Position numbers and translations under genes: made by a program
Part shown: positions 1-8,041 of the stretch, piece by piece
Layout: the number at the start of each line of letters is the position of its first letter
How positions within the stretch are numbered: position 1 is the first letter of the stretch
Assembly (NCBI GenBank): GCA_045613765.1
Contig: JAZLBO010000014.1
Span: forward strand, 9,583 to 73,582
Length of the DNA stretch: 64,000 nucleotides
Reading direction: 5' to 3'
From: RGIG4097 sp045613765
GTDB taxonomy: Bacteria; Bacillota; Clostridia; Christensenellales; CAG-917
The notes under the pieces: model-generated
What the model was told of the DNA's origin: nothing
The model's database searches: none
The model's input: only the letters and a program-made list of their open reading frames with translations

Positions 1-274
1 ATTGTAGATATTTGTGATACTTGCCTGTAAGGACATTTTTTTACATTTTACCATAGTAAAAAACTTTGTCAAGATATGCAGATTTTTGCCAAAAGCCCAC
101 AAAATGCCGTCTAACCACAGTAAAATATTCATCAAATGGCAATTTTTGTTGAAAATCGCTCCTTGAACCACTTTGAGAGCAAGAAACCCTGCAAAAAACC
201 AAAATATAGCAAAAAATAAATGCGATTTTTGTAAGGAAAATTTTATAAAAAATATTAAAAAATATATAATATAA
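1..274. other. AT-rich non-coding edge of the window
   Basis: This stretch is AT-rich and I see no gene in it. A minus-strand open frame of about 80 codons crosses it, but it has no ribosome site, its composition is Phe/Ile/Tyr-rich as expected from AT-rich DNA, and it runs through the terminator at 275-307. Confidence 0.6.
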
Positions 275-307
275 AAGAAAAACCACACCAAAAGTGTGGT
301 TTTTTTG
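275..307 (-). terminator. Rho-independent terminator of the M18 peptidase gene
   Basis: The arms ACCACAC (282-288) and GTGTGGT (294-300) pair around a five-base loop and are flanked by A-runs on one side and T-runs on the other. The hairpin sits about 20 bases beyond the minus-strand stop at 325 and could work in both directions. Confidence 0.8.
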
Positions 308-324
308 TTTTTAGATGATGAAAC

Positions 325-1704
325 TTATTTGATGAAAGCAGAGAAGGCTTTGTGTGCTTCATATACGTCTGCTTTTGAAACAAGTTCGTAAGGTGCGTGC
401 ATTGAAAGTACGGGCACACCAAGGTCAACGGTGTCAATGTTGTAGTTGGCAAGGAATTTTGCCACTGTGCCACCACCACCAAGGTCAACTCTGCCAAGTT
501 CCCCTGTTTGCCAAATGACGTTGTCCTTTTCAAAGACTGCACGGAGATGGCCGATAAATTCTGCTGATGCATCATTTGATCCACTCTTGCCACGTGATCC
601 TGTAAACTTGTTCATTGCCACGCCGTAGTTGATGAGGGACATATTGCCGTCAAATGAGCCGTTTTTAGGTTCAAATGCGTCTGCATAGTTGGGATCGTAT
701 GCTGCAGTGACGTCTGCTGAAAGGCACATTGAATTTGCTCTTACAACTGCTGATGACACACCATAACTTTCTGCGAGGATATCAATGATATCCTTGATGA
801 GAATACATTGCATACCACTGTTGCCTTCACTGCCAACTTCTTCCTTGTCTGCAAGGATTGTAAGGACTGTTTGGTCGGTGTCTGTTTCAAATGTTGCTGT
901 ACATTCAGGATATGCGCACACTCTATCGTCATGGCCATAACTTGCAACAAATGCTCTGTCAAAGCCGACGTCTTTTGCCTTCATTGCAGGCACTGCTTCG
1001 ATTTCTGCTGACAAGAAATCTTCTTCGGTTATGCCGTACTTTTCATTGAGAAGTTGAAGTGCTTTTGCCTTGACTGCGTTTGAGTCTGCATCACAAGCGG
1101 GGATACCACCAATGAGAACATTGAGATTTTCGCCCTTAAATGCAGAGGACACTGTCTTTTCATTGTATTCTTGTGAAAGATGGGGGAGAAGGTCAGTGAT
1201 ATAGAAGACGGGATCACTTTCATCTTCGCCAACGCATACGTTGACCGTACTGCCGTCCTTCAAAGAGATAACTCCGTGAAGTGCAAGGGGAAGTGCGAGC
1301 CATTGATATTTCTTGATGCCACCATAGTAGTGTGTCTTGAGGAAAGCCATATCTGTGCTTTCGTAAAGGGGAACTTGCTTAAGGTCAAGACGGGGGCTGT
1401 CAACGTGAGCAACCAAAATTCTAATGCCGTTCTTTGCAAGATCTGCTTTGCCTGCTTTGATGATAAAGAGAGCCTTGCCACGATTGTTGTAGTAGAGTTT
1501 GTCGCCCTTGTTGATTTTGTCGCCAAGGTTGTATTCCTTATATCCGTATGACTTTGCCATTTCAATGGTTTCAGTGACGGTTTCTCTTTCGGTCTTGCCG
1601 TTGTCGAGATACTTTTTGTAGCCTTCGTTGTATTCAAAGATTTTCTTCAAATCTTCTGCGCTTGCGCTCTTAAATGCGTTTGTGCGTTTGTAAGTGAGAT
1701 TCAT
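325..1704 (-). CDS. M18 family aminopeptidase
   Basis: The 459-residue product is a cytosolic dinuclear-zinc aminopeptidase of family M18, which removes N-terminal residues (often acidic or neutral) from peptides. The family's metal-site segments are visible in order: HVDSPRLDLK, YGHDDRV, DKEEVGSEGNSG, SADVTAAYDP and SMHAPYELVSKAD. The length matches the clostridial M18 subgroup. I start at 1704 because AGGAGC lies just upstream; the frame continues upstream to 1764, but that part would run through the promoter. It is monocistronic with its own promoter and terminator. Confidence 0.9.
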   Translation of the reverse strand: MNLTYKRTNAFKSASAEDLKKIFEYNEGYKKYLDNGKTERETVTETIEMAKSYGYKEYNLGDKINKGDKLYYNNRGKALFIIKAGKADLAKNGIRILVAHVDSPRLDLKQVPLYESTDMAFLKTHYYGGIKKYQWLALPLALHGVISLKDGSTVNVCVGEDESDPVFYITDLLPHLSQEYNEKTVSSAFKGENLNVLIGGIPACDADSNAVKAKALQLLNEKYGITEEDFLSAEIEAVPAMKAKDVGFDRAFVASYGHDDRVCAYPECTATFETDTDQTVLTILADKEEVGSEGNSGMQCILIKDIIDILAESYGVSSAVVRANSMCLSADVTAAYDPNYADAFEPKNGSFDGNMSLINYGVAMNKFTGSRGKSGSNDASAEFIGHLRAVFEKDNVIWQTGELGRVDLGGGGTVAKFLANYNIDTVDLGVPVLSMHAPYELVSKADVYEAHKAFSAFIK

Positions 1705-1735
1705 AGTTTGCTCCTGATAATTTTTAATTGAAAAA

Positions 1736-1764
1736 ATTATACCACCAAATATCCCACTTGACAA
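1736..1764 (-). promoter_or_regulatory. Promoter of the M18 peptidase gene
   Basis: Read on the minus strand, a -35 box TTGTCA (1764-1759) and a -10 box TATAAT (1741-1736) are separated by 17 bases. The likely start of transcription lies about 25 bases before the chosen ATG at 1704. Confidence 0.65.
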
Positions 1765-1784
1765 GAGTAAATTTTTATATGCAC

Positions 1785-3041
1785 CTATTTTTTACAGCAT
1801 CTACCCACGGTCACATTGTCCTTTTTGCGATCTTGCAGTTCTTTGACAGGATTGTTGCCCACTTCAAAACGGAAGTCTTCCTTGAAGTTGTTGATATAAA
1901 GGTCTATGACTTGGTGTGATGGATTGTGATCCCCACAACCATTGAGTTTTTCTTGCCATTTGAAGAAGGGGTAGTCGCAGTCCATATCTCGTACGTCGGC
2001 ATATCCCTCTCCAACAGAAGTGTACCAAGCAGTCTTTTTCAAGACCTTGCGCACGTAATCAATATTGTCGCACCCAAACGTAAGGGGCTCGGGGAAGTCG
2101 GGGCAAGGGAAGACGTCCTTGTATGACTTATTCTCGTATTTTTCAAGGAGTTCTGCCACTCTATGAAGATGAGAGAGTTCTTGTTCAAGGCAAATTTCCC
2201 ATATACCTTTGATGCGAGGGTCTGTTTCGTCCATAAGGCAGGACCAGTAGAGATAGCACTCTGTATATTCGTGCTCAAGAAGACCGGTGAGCCAACTGCA
2301 TCTCACGTCAAGCAGTGAGCCGTAGTGTGTCACGTGTTGTTCTTCAATCATTGCAATCTCGCTGTACATTTTTCTGCCGAGTTCACTGTTGTAAAAACCT
2401 GCAACGTTCATATAATAGTTCATTGTCTGTTGTTCGGCGGCGGTTATGATGGAGCAACAAAGTCTTGTAAAGGGATCTGCCTTTTCTGCATCAATGTGAT
2501 GACGGATATCATCAGGTGCAAGACGGTGCTCACATAGGGTGGGTCTGCCGGGAGTGATTTCGGTGCGCTTGTCAACAAGAGTTGATGCGTCAATGCCGTG
2601 TTCCATTTTGAGAAGATTTGAAAATCTGTATAGATGGTCAAAGTCTTCAAGCAATGCAAAATCAAGTGCCTCACGGACATATTCATCCTTCTCTCTGCGA
2701 GCAAGATTTGCAGTGAGTTCAACGGCAAGTTGCTCATATCCAATGGTTGTTTCCAATATGCTTTCATTGAGTGGTTTAAGCCCAGAAATCTTCTTCTGTT
2801 GTTGCTGTTCAACACGTCTTATTTTTGCTATTTCTCTGCGAAGTTCGTTGTCGGTGCAGTGGCGAGAAAACTGATGAGAATACCAGTTTGCTTCAAACTC
2901 TGTGCCGTTCATAAGGATGATGCGCAGTTTTGTAAAGGGGTCTGTCTTTGATTTGTCGTAAGGCTCAACAAAGATTTTTTGCCAAGTTTCAAGCCCTTTT
3001 TCTACCGTCGTTGATTTTTGCTCAAATGGATTAAATGACAT
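1785..3041 (-). CDS. Ferritin-like (diiron four-helix) domain protein
   Basis: The 418-residue protein has no signal peptide and looks cytoplasmic. It carries helical segments with carboxylate/ExxH patterns typical of ferritin-like diiron proteins: EQQTMNYYM, IEEQHVTHYG, LEHEYTECYLYW and EQELSHLHRV. Two of these contain ExxH. The substrate is unknown; family members oxidise or store iron or detoxify peroxide. It is longer than rubrerythrin or ferritin, and the C-terminus ends in CCKK with no rubredoxin domain. The start is supported by GGAG a few bases upstream. It is divergent from tsaD. The ferritin-like call is fairly firm, the specific role is not. Confidence 0.7.
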   Translation of the reverse strand: MSFNPFEQKSTTVEKGLETWQKIFVEPYDKSKTDPFTKLRIILMNGTEFEANWYSHQFSRHCTDNELRREIAKIRRVEQQQQKKISGLKPLNESILETTIGYEQLAVELTANLARREKDEYVREALDFALLEDFDHLYRFSNLLKMEHGIDASTLVDKRTEITPGRPTLCEHRLAPDDIRHHIDAEKADPFTRLCCSIITAAEQQTMNYYMNVAGFYNSELGRKMYSEIAMIEEQHVTHYGSLLDVRCSWLTGLLEHEYTECYLYWSCLMDETDPRIKGIWEICLEQELSHLHRVAELLEKYENKSYKDVFPCPDFPEPLTFGCDNIDYVRKVLKKTAWYTSVGEGYADVRDMDCDYPFFKWQEKLNGCGDHNPSHQVIDLYINNFKEDFRFEVGNNPVKELQDRKKDNVTVGRCCKK

Positions 3042-3178
3042 TTTACTCTCCTATTTTAATTGATAAAGTATTGTTTTTGTCAAATTTGCAAAATAAAATC
3101 TTGCTTATCTGTGGTCAAAAACAACCTTCTACAATTATCTCTATTTTGAGAGATTTTATTCATTGACCTATTATTGTT

Positions 3179-3206
3179 TTGCAAAAAGGCTGTTGTGTGT
3201 TATACT
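3179..3206 (+). promoter_or_regulatory. tsaD promoter
   Basis: TTGCAA (3179-3184) and TATACT (3201-3206) are 16 bases apart and lie about 30 bases before the tsaD start, consistent with a housekeeping sigma-factor promoter. Confidence 0.55.
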
Positions 3207-3235
3207 TATATATACAAAATTTTAGAAGGGCAAAT

Positions 3236-4249
3236 ATGAAAGATATACGCGTGATTTTGGCAATAGAATCAAGTTGTGATGAAACGGCAGCATCAGTTGT
3301 AAAAGAGGGCAGAATTGTCCTTGGTTCTTCCGTGTCTTCTCAAATTGAAATTCACCGTAGATACGGTGGCGTTGTGCCTGAAATCGCATCAAGAAATCAC
3401 ACCCTTCAAATTGAAAACGTTGTCAAGGACGCCATGGAAAAGGCAGGTGTCACAAAGGACGACATTGATGCAATCGCAGTCACTTACGGGGCAGGTCTTC
3501 TTGGTGCATTGCTTGTTGGTGTCAACTTTGCCAAGGGGCTTGCCTATGCTTGGGATAAACCACTTTATGCAATCTCACACATCAAAGGACACATTGCATC
3601 AAACTATATTGAAAGCACCCTTGAGCCACCATATATTTGTATGCTTGCAAGTGGTGGACACACTGCAGTTGTGGCAGTGAAAAACTATACGGATATAGAA
3701 CTTGTGGCATCATCTCGTGACGACGCAGCAGGAGAGGCCTTTGACAAGGTGGCAAGAGTTCTTGGACTTCCGTACCCCGGTGGCCCAGAGATTGAAAAAC
3801 TCGCCCTTGAGGGCAAGCCGTCCATTGATATGCCCACTCCCAAATTCAAGAAAGGAGAAGACCCCTATTTCAGTTATAGTGGCCTTAAAACATTTGTCAT
3901 CAACTATGTCCACAACTTGACACAAAAGGGCAAACCCGTGCCAAAAGCCGACGTTGCTTGCTCTTTCCAAAAATCTGCAATCGGTCAAATGGTGGGCGTC
4001 ACTGAAAAAGTCCTTGAAAAGACTGGCATCAAAAAAGTGACAATCGCAGGTGGCGTGTCTGCCAACAAGTATTTGAGAGCACAATTTGACAAGTTCAAGG
4101 AAAAGGGCATTGAAGTCCACTATCCCAAACTCCAATACTGCACCGACAATGCATCAATGATTGGTGCAGCATGTTATTTTATGATCAAGGAAGGTCTTGA
4201 CCCTACTGATTTGGATCTTGATGCAAAGGCTACTGTCCCCCTTAAGTAA
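3236..4249 (+). CDS. tsaD: tRNA N6-adenosine threonylcarbamoyltransferase TsaD
   Basis: TsaD transfers threonylcarbamoyl to A37 of ANN-reading tRNAs (t6A), acting with TsaB and TsaE in bacteria. The 337-residue product has the expected length and the ASKHA-fold motifs: AIESSCDETAASVV at the N-terminus, the metal-binding HIKGH, LASGGHTAV, the SYSGLKT segment and the GGVSANKYLR nucleotide-binding segment near the C-terminus. The ATG at 3236 is preceded by GAAGGG; an upstream in-frame start at 3179 would overlap the promoter. tsaB and tsaE are not in the window. Confidence 0.96.
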   Translation: MKDIRVILAIESSCDETAASVVKEGRIVLGSSVSSQIEIHRRYGGVVPEIASRNHTLQIENVVKDAMEKAGVTKDDIDAIAVTYGAGLLGALLVGVNFAKGLAYAWDKPLYAISHIKGHIASNYIESTLEPPYICMLASGGHTAVVAVKNYTDIELVASSRDDAAGEAFDKVARVLGLPYPGGPEIEKLALEGKPSIDMPTPKFKKGEDPYFSYSGLKTFVINYVHNLTQKGKPVPKADVACSFQKSAIGQMVGVTEKVLEKTGIKKVTIAGGVSANKYLRAQFDKFKEKGIEVHYPKLQYCTDNASMIGAACYFMIKEGLDPTDLDLDAKATVPLK

Positions 4250-4252
4250 AAC

Positions 4253-4377
4253 TGCGCTATTTAGCGCCTGACTTCGGCAGATGCACCCACACGATTCTCA
4301 CGTACGACGAGTACGCTGCGACCCGTGTGGGTTTTTCTTTCTCGTCATCCATCTAAATATCGCAGTTTTACACGTTT
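4253..4377. repeat. 125-bp palindromic intergenic element, copy 1
   Basis: The element is repeated 162 bases downstream with only a handful of differences. Its ends are near inverted repeats (AACTGCGCTATTTAG at the left, CTAAATATCGCAGTT at the right). Inside, CCCACACG pairs with CGTGTGGG around an inner CGTAC/GTACG stem, and this is followed by a T-rich run. It begins a few bases after the tsaD stop, so it probably also ends tsaD transcription. Confidence 0.8.
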
Positions 4378-4414
4378 CTAAATTGGCAGAGAGCAAACAT
4401 ATACCATATAAATT

Positions 4415-4539
4415 TGCGCTATTTAGCGCCTGACTTCGGCAGATGCACCCACACGATTCTCACGTACGACAAGTACGCCACGACCCGTGTGGGTTTTTCT
4501 TTCTCGTCATCCATCTAAATATCGCAGTTTTACACGTTT
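4415..4539. repeat. 125-bp palindromic intergenic element, copy 2
   Basis: This is a second copy of the element at 4253-4377, in the same orientation. The differences I see lie in the inner loop region (GACGAG to GACAAG, GCTGCG to GCCACG), while the outer stem and the T-run are kept. It has no coding capacity. Confidence 0.8.
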
Positions 4540-4557
4540 GCATATTAATAATAAATT

Positions 4558-4690
4558 GCAATAATATTGCATGAATTGACACTTTGTGTCATGAATTCTC
4601 GCTACGCTCCATGAATTGAAAACAAGTTTTCATGAATTGTCCTACGGACATTGTGGTAGGAATTGTATCGGGCGATGCGTGAATCGCCCC
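4558..4690. repeat. Array of short hairpins separated by ATGAATT
   Basis: Four copies of ATGAATT (4571, 4591, 4611, 4632) alternate with short palindromes: GCAATAATATTGC, GACACTTTGTGTC, CTCGCTACGCTCC (imperfect), GAAAACAAGTTTTC and GTCCTACGGAC. The array ends in GGGCGAT/ATCGCCC (4670-4689). I see no open frame. It is not a CRISPR array, because the spacers are constant and the variable parts are self-complementary. Confidence 0.75.
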
Positions 4691-4781
4691 TACAGCAAAA
4701 CTCAAAGTGATACCACCAAATAAATAAAATCCACGATTAGTCACGTTTGATCAATATGTATTTAAATGTGAAAATGGCTTC

Positions 4782-5000
4782 TATTTTGCGCTGAGTGCAA
4801 AATAACCGGCCCTATTTTAACTTGGCAGTCATTTATTCTTTTGTGGAGATAGGATACAATATTCCTACAATACAAAAAAATAAATTTTCAAAAAGGAGAA
4901 AAAAATGAAAAAATCAATCACAATTATAGCATTGACATTGCTAATCTTGACACTGGTTGTGACAATGGTTGCTTGCAACCCTGAAACACCCGAAACCCCT
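4782..5000 (+). repeat. Shared promoter and signal-peptide block, copy 1
   Basis: This segment of about 219 bases is nearly identical to 6586-6804. It covers a hairpin (ATTTTGC/GCAAAAT), the promoter, the ribosome site and the first roughly 32 codons of the lipoprotein gene. The two genes diverge right after the lipobox and the Pro/Glu/Thr linker. Confidence 0.9.
4833..4860 (+). promoter_or_regulatory. Promoter of the leucine-rich-repeat lipoprotein gene
   Basis: TTATTC (4833-4838) and TACAAT (4855-4860) are 16 bases apart. The second cassette has the same arrangement with a perfect TATAAT, which supports the assignment. Confidence 0.55.
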
Positions 5001-6524
5001 GTTTGCAACCATCAACTTGTCATAGATGAAGCAGTTGCACCCACTTGCACAGAAACAGGACTCACAGAAGGCAAACATTGTTCAATCTGCGATGAAATTC
5101 TCGTAGCACAAGAAACCATTAATGCAACTGGTGCCCATACGCTTGTCATAGACGAAGCAGTCCCCGCAACCTGCACGGAGAATGGTTTGACAGAAGGAAA
5201 ACATTGCAAGGTTTGCAACACAATTATTGTAGTACAAGAAACCGTTGAGGTACTTGGTCATAAATATAACAGTGACTGTGACGAAGCTTGTAATGTTTGT
5301 TCTACAGAAAGAGAGACAACTGCAAGTCATATCGATATCAATCCCATAGACAATAGTTGTGATATTTGCAAGGCAGAAGTTGATTCTATCACTTTTAGAT
5401 TGAGTGATGATAGTTCAAGTTATATTATTTCCGCTGCAAACAATCCCATTTCTGGAGATATAACACTTCCGTCAACCTACAACAATAAGCCCGTTGCTTC
5501 CATTGGCAGGGATGCTTTCTCTAATTGCGATGGTCTGACAAGTATTGTCATACCCGACAGCGTAATCACCATTGGTATGGATGCCTTCTATGATTGCGAC
5601 AGTTTGACAAACGTCATTATCCCCGACAGTGTGACTTCAATTGGTTCATCTTCATTTAATCATTGTAGCAAGTTGACAAGCGTGACGATAGGTAATGGTG
5701 TTACATATATCAGTACTTATGCTTTTGCCAATAACTATAATTTGACAAGCGTTGTAATAGGCAAAAATGTCGCCGTTATTGACTCTAATGCCTTTGTTTC
5801 TTGCTACAGACTTGTAGAAATTTATAATAAGTCAAACCTCAATCTTGAAGCAGAAAGTTTCAAGTATGGTGATTTAGGACTTTATGCACTAAATGTTTAT
5901 ACTGAGGAAAGTGAAAGTAAACTTATAACAGACAGCAATGGTTTTGTCTTTTATAATGACGGCATGGACAAGATTTTGGTTAATTATGTCGGCAATGATA
6001 CAAGTATTACATTGCCAAGCAATGTGACAAAAATAAATGGTTACGCATTTTGGAGATGCAATAATTTAACAAACGTCATTATCCCCGACAGTGTGACTTC
6101 AATTGGTTCACGTTCATTTAATAGTTGTAGCAAGTTGACAAGCGTGACGATAGGTAATGGTGTAACCACCATTGGTGATTCGGCATTCTCTTATTGCGAC
6201 AATTTGACAAGGGTGACAATAGGCAATAGCGTAACAACTATTGGCTCATTTGCCTTTGCTAATTGCGACAATTTGACAAGTATAGTTATCCCTGACAGTG
6301 TGACTACTATTGGTGAATATGCCTTCATGGATTGCGATGGCTTGGCAAGCATAGTCATTCCTGACAGTGTAACCACTATTGATGAAGATGCCTTCTGGGG
6401 TAGCGACAGTTTGGCAGATGTCTATTTCACAGGCACAGAAGAAGAGTGGAATCAAATTGTTGGTTCATACGATGAGTTCTTAAACAATGCATCAATCCAC
6501 TACAACTATGTCCCCGAAGAATAA
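4905..6524 (+). CDS. Lipoprotein with Cys-rich modules and BspA-like leucine-rich repeats
   Basis: The 539-residue product has a lipoprotein signal with the lipid-bearing Cys at residue 24 (MVAC). Residues of about 35-160 hold repeated Cys-rich units (TENGLTEGKHC, CxxC pairs), and from about 180 on there are roughly ten 23-residue repeats of the LRR_5/BspA type (for example SVTSIGSSSF, LTSVTIGNGV). It ends with a TGTEEEWNQI segment often found at the end of such proteins. It is an extracellular, membrane-anchored protein, probably for adhesion or ligand binding; the ligand is unknown. GGAG precedes the ATG. The upstream and signal sequences match those of the next gene. Confidence 0.85.
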   Translation: MKKSITIIALTLLILTLVVTMVACNPETPETPVCNHQLVIDEAVAPTCTETGLTEGKHCSICDEILVAQETINATGAHTLVIDEAVPATCTENGLTEGKHCKVCNTIIVVQETVEVLGHKYNSDCDEACNVCSTERETTASHIDINPIDNSCDICKAEVDSITFRLSDDSSSYIISAANNPISGDITLPSTYNNKPVASIGRDAFSNCDGLTSIVIPDSVITIGMDAFYDCDSLTNVIIPDSVTSIGSSSFNHCSKLTSVTIGNGVTYISTYAFANNYNLTSVVIGKNVAVIDSNAFVSCYRLVEIYNKSNLNLEAESFKYGDLGLYALNVYTEESESKLITDSNGFVFYNDGMDKILVNYVGNDTSITLPSNVTKINGYAFWRCNNLTNVIIPDSVTSIGSRSFNSCSKLTSVTIGNGVTTIGDSAFSYCDNLTRVTIGNSVTTIGSFAFANCDNLTSIVIPDSVTTIGEYAFMDCDGLASIVIPDSVTTIDEDAFWGSDSLADVYFTGTEEEWNQIVGSYDEFLNNASIHYNYVPEE

Positions 6525-6541
6525 TAATCAATCCAACAAAC

Positions 6542-6571
6542 AAAAAGGACTGCGATTTGCAGTCCTTTTTT
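6542..6571 (+). terminator. Terminator of the leucine-rich-repeat lipoprotein gene
   Basis: AAAAAGGACTGC (6542-6553) pairs with GCAGTCCTTTTT (6559 onward) around a five-base loop and runs into T residues. The same stem is used at 7482-7511 and again at 33814-33842. Confidence 0.9.
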
Positions 6572-6585
6572 CATTACAGTAGGTT

Positions 6586-6804
6586 TATTTTGCGCTGAGT
6601 GCAAAATAACCGGCCCTATTTTAACTTGGCAGTCATTTATTCCTTTGTAGAGATAGGATATAATATGCTTACAATACAAAAAAATAAATTTTCAAAAAGG
6701 AGAAAAAAATGAAAAAATCAATTAAAATTATAGCATTTACATTGCTAATCTTGACACTGGTTGTGACAATGGTTGCTTGCAACCCTGAAACACCCGAAAC
6801 CCCT
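6586..6804 (+). repeat. Shared promoter and signal-peptide block, copy 2
   Basis: Near-identical copy of 4782-5000, offset by 1804 bases. It begins immediately after the terminator of the first cassette. Confidence 0.9.
6637..6664 (+). promoter_or_regulatory. Promoter of the second cassette lipoprotein
   Basis: TTATTC (6637-6642) and a perfect TATAAT (6659-6664) are separated by 16 bases, in the same position relative to the ATG as in the first cassette. Confidence 0.6.
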
Positions 6805-7467
6805 GAAACCCCTGACAACAATGCACCTTGCACACATGCAGATGCAAATTATGATGCGAAATGCGACACTTGTGGCGCAGATGTGGATGTTGTCCGCACA
6901 ATTGCAGATGCAGAAGCATGGAACAATGCGATTATGTTCAACACCACAAACAATTACATTGTCAGATGGGATGCTGTTTATCCTGAGGGTGAAGGAACAA
7001 TTTTTGATGGATACGAATATATAGTTCAATTTGACGGAGTCACAAGAAAGGTGGAGGTCCTCTATTTCATGTTTGACGAAAATGGCAAAAAAGAGTATGT
7101 GCACGAATATGAAGGTATGGATATCAGTGGCATGACTCTTGTCACGAAAGTAGACAACAAGTATTATGAATATATGGAATATAATGGTGAATCAATGTGG
7201 TCTGAAACCGATCAAGAATACTATGACGGCTTTATGAGCGAGTGCATAACAAGTTTGGCTTATGATATGTTTGGTCAGTTTACATTTAATGAAACAACAG
7301 GACAATACGAATACACGGAAGATGGCGTATCTATCAAAATGGCATTTATCAATGGTGCAATCACAGAATTCAGTGCCTGTTATGATGATGAACAACCATA
7401 CGTAGCAGAAATTAAATATGGCTCAGTGCAAACAATTATATATCCTGAAATTGATATAGAACAATAA
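6709..7467 (+). CDS. Lipoprotein of unknown function, second cassette
   Basis: The 252-residue product shares the signal peptide (Cys24 in MVAC) and the NPETPETP linker with the upstream gene. It then has a short Cys-rich module (CTHADANYDAKCDTCG, residues of about 44-60) and an unrelated C-terminal region of about 190 residues rich in Tyr, Glu and Asp. I do not recognise a family for that region. It is presumably exported and anchored to the membrane. A promoter, a GGAG site and a terminator of its own make it a stand-alone transcript. Confidence 0.8.
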   Translation: MKKSIKIIAFTLLILTLVVTMVACNPETPETPETPDNNAPCTHADANYDAKCDTCGADVDVVRTIADAEAWNNAIMFNTTNNYIVRWDAVYPEGEGTIFDGYEYIVQFDGVTRKVEVLYFMFDENGKKEYVHEYEGMDISGMTLVTKVDNKYYEYMEYNGESMWSETDQEYYDGFMSECITSLAYDMFGQFTFNETTGQYEYTEDGVSIKMAFINGAITEFSACYDDEQPYVAEIKYGSVQTIIYPEIDIEQ

Positions 7468-7481
7468 TCAATCCAACAAAC

Positions 7482-7511
7482 AAAAAGGACTGCGAGATGC
7501 AGTCCTTTTTT
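7482..7511 (+). terminator. Terminator of the second cassette lipoprotein
   Basis: AAAAAGGACTGC (7482-7493) pairs with GCAGTCCTTTTT (7499 onward). It is identical to the terminator at 6542-6571 except in the loop (GAGAT instead of GATTT) and a base or two after it. Confidence 0.9.
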
Positions 7512-7569
7512 TATTACAGTAGGTTTATTGTGTGTAATTTAACAGATAAAGTGTTGGTTGTGCAAATAT

Positions 7570-7884
7570 CTATTTTTCTTTTGTGGATATTCTCGTCTTA
7601 CACTTTGTGCAGAATAGGACGTCATCAACGTCAATTTTTTCGGCAGTGCACATACCATTGTGGTTGAGTGCGCAGTCGGCAGTGCATTGTACAACCACTT
7701 CGGTGCTTTCACCAAAGAAGTCCTCTCCTGCTTCCACGTCTGCAAAAGATTGGGCAAGGGCGCCACCGTCTCTTTTGATCTTGCTCAAGCACTTTGCATT
7801 GTCGCCTATGGCAATTACACCTGCAAGGCACTTGCATTTGACATTATGTTCACAACTTGATGTTGTGCAGTTGATTTCTCTCAT
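7570..7884 (-). CDS. DUF1540 domain protein (two domains)
   Basis: The small protein of 104 residues contains two copies of the Cys-rich DUF1540 pattern common in Clostridia: INCTTSSCEHN with KCKCLAGVIAI near the N-terminus, and VQCTADCALNHNGMCTAEKI followed by a Cys pair near the C-terminus. The eleven Cys residues suggest metal binding; the function of the family is not established. I start at the ATG at 7884 because AAGGAA lies six bases upstream. The in-frame GTG at 7890 would overlap that ribosome site. Confidence 0.8.
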   Translation of the reverse strand: MREINCTTSSCEHNVKCKCLAGVIAIGDNAKCLSKIKRDGGALAQSFADVEAGEDFFGESTEVVVQCTADCALNHNGMCTAEKIDVDDVLFCTKCKTRISTKEK

Positions 7885-7971
7885 AGCCACTTCCTTATAG
7901 TTTTTTTATTAGTATCCCCCATTTCTTGAAAAATACACGGTAAAGGTAGAAAAAAGTGAAAAATCCATTTT

Positions 7972-7991
7972 CGATTATACAAATATAATCG
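7972..7991. promoter_or_regulatory. Palindrome next to the rplI promoter
   Basis: CGATTATA (7972-7979) and TATAATCG (7984-7991) form a perfect 8-bp inverted repeat with a four-base centre, directly abutting the -35 box at 7992. It may be a regulator site or part of a promoter for the divergent DUF1540 gene. This is an inference from position only. Confidence 0.45.
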
Positions 7992-8020
7992 TTGAAAAAA
8001 TTGTGCCGTCGTGGTACAAT
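7992..8020 (+). promoter_or_regulatory. rplI-trmN6-rsmI promoter
   Basis: TTGAAA (7992-7997) and TACAAT (8015-8020) with a 17-base spacer lie 21 bases before the rplI start. Confidence 0.75.
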
Positions 8021-8041
8021 ATAGAAAAGGAGTATAAAAGT

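Noticed and set aside
41..286. Minus-strand open frame of about 80 codons at the window start
   Set aside because: AT-rich composition, no ribosome site, and it runs through the terminator of the M18 gene.
4558..4690. Possible CRISPR array
   Set aside because: The constant parts are only seven bases and the variable parts are palindromes; no cas genes are nearby.
7885..7890. GTG start two codons upstream in the DUF1540 gene
   Set aside because: It would overlap the AAGGAA ribosome site that is ideally placed for the ATG at 7884.
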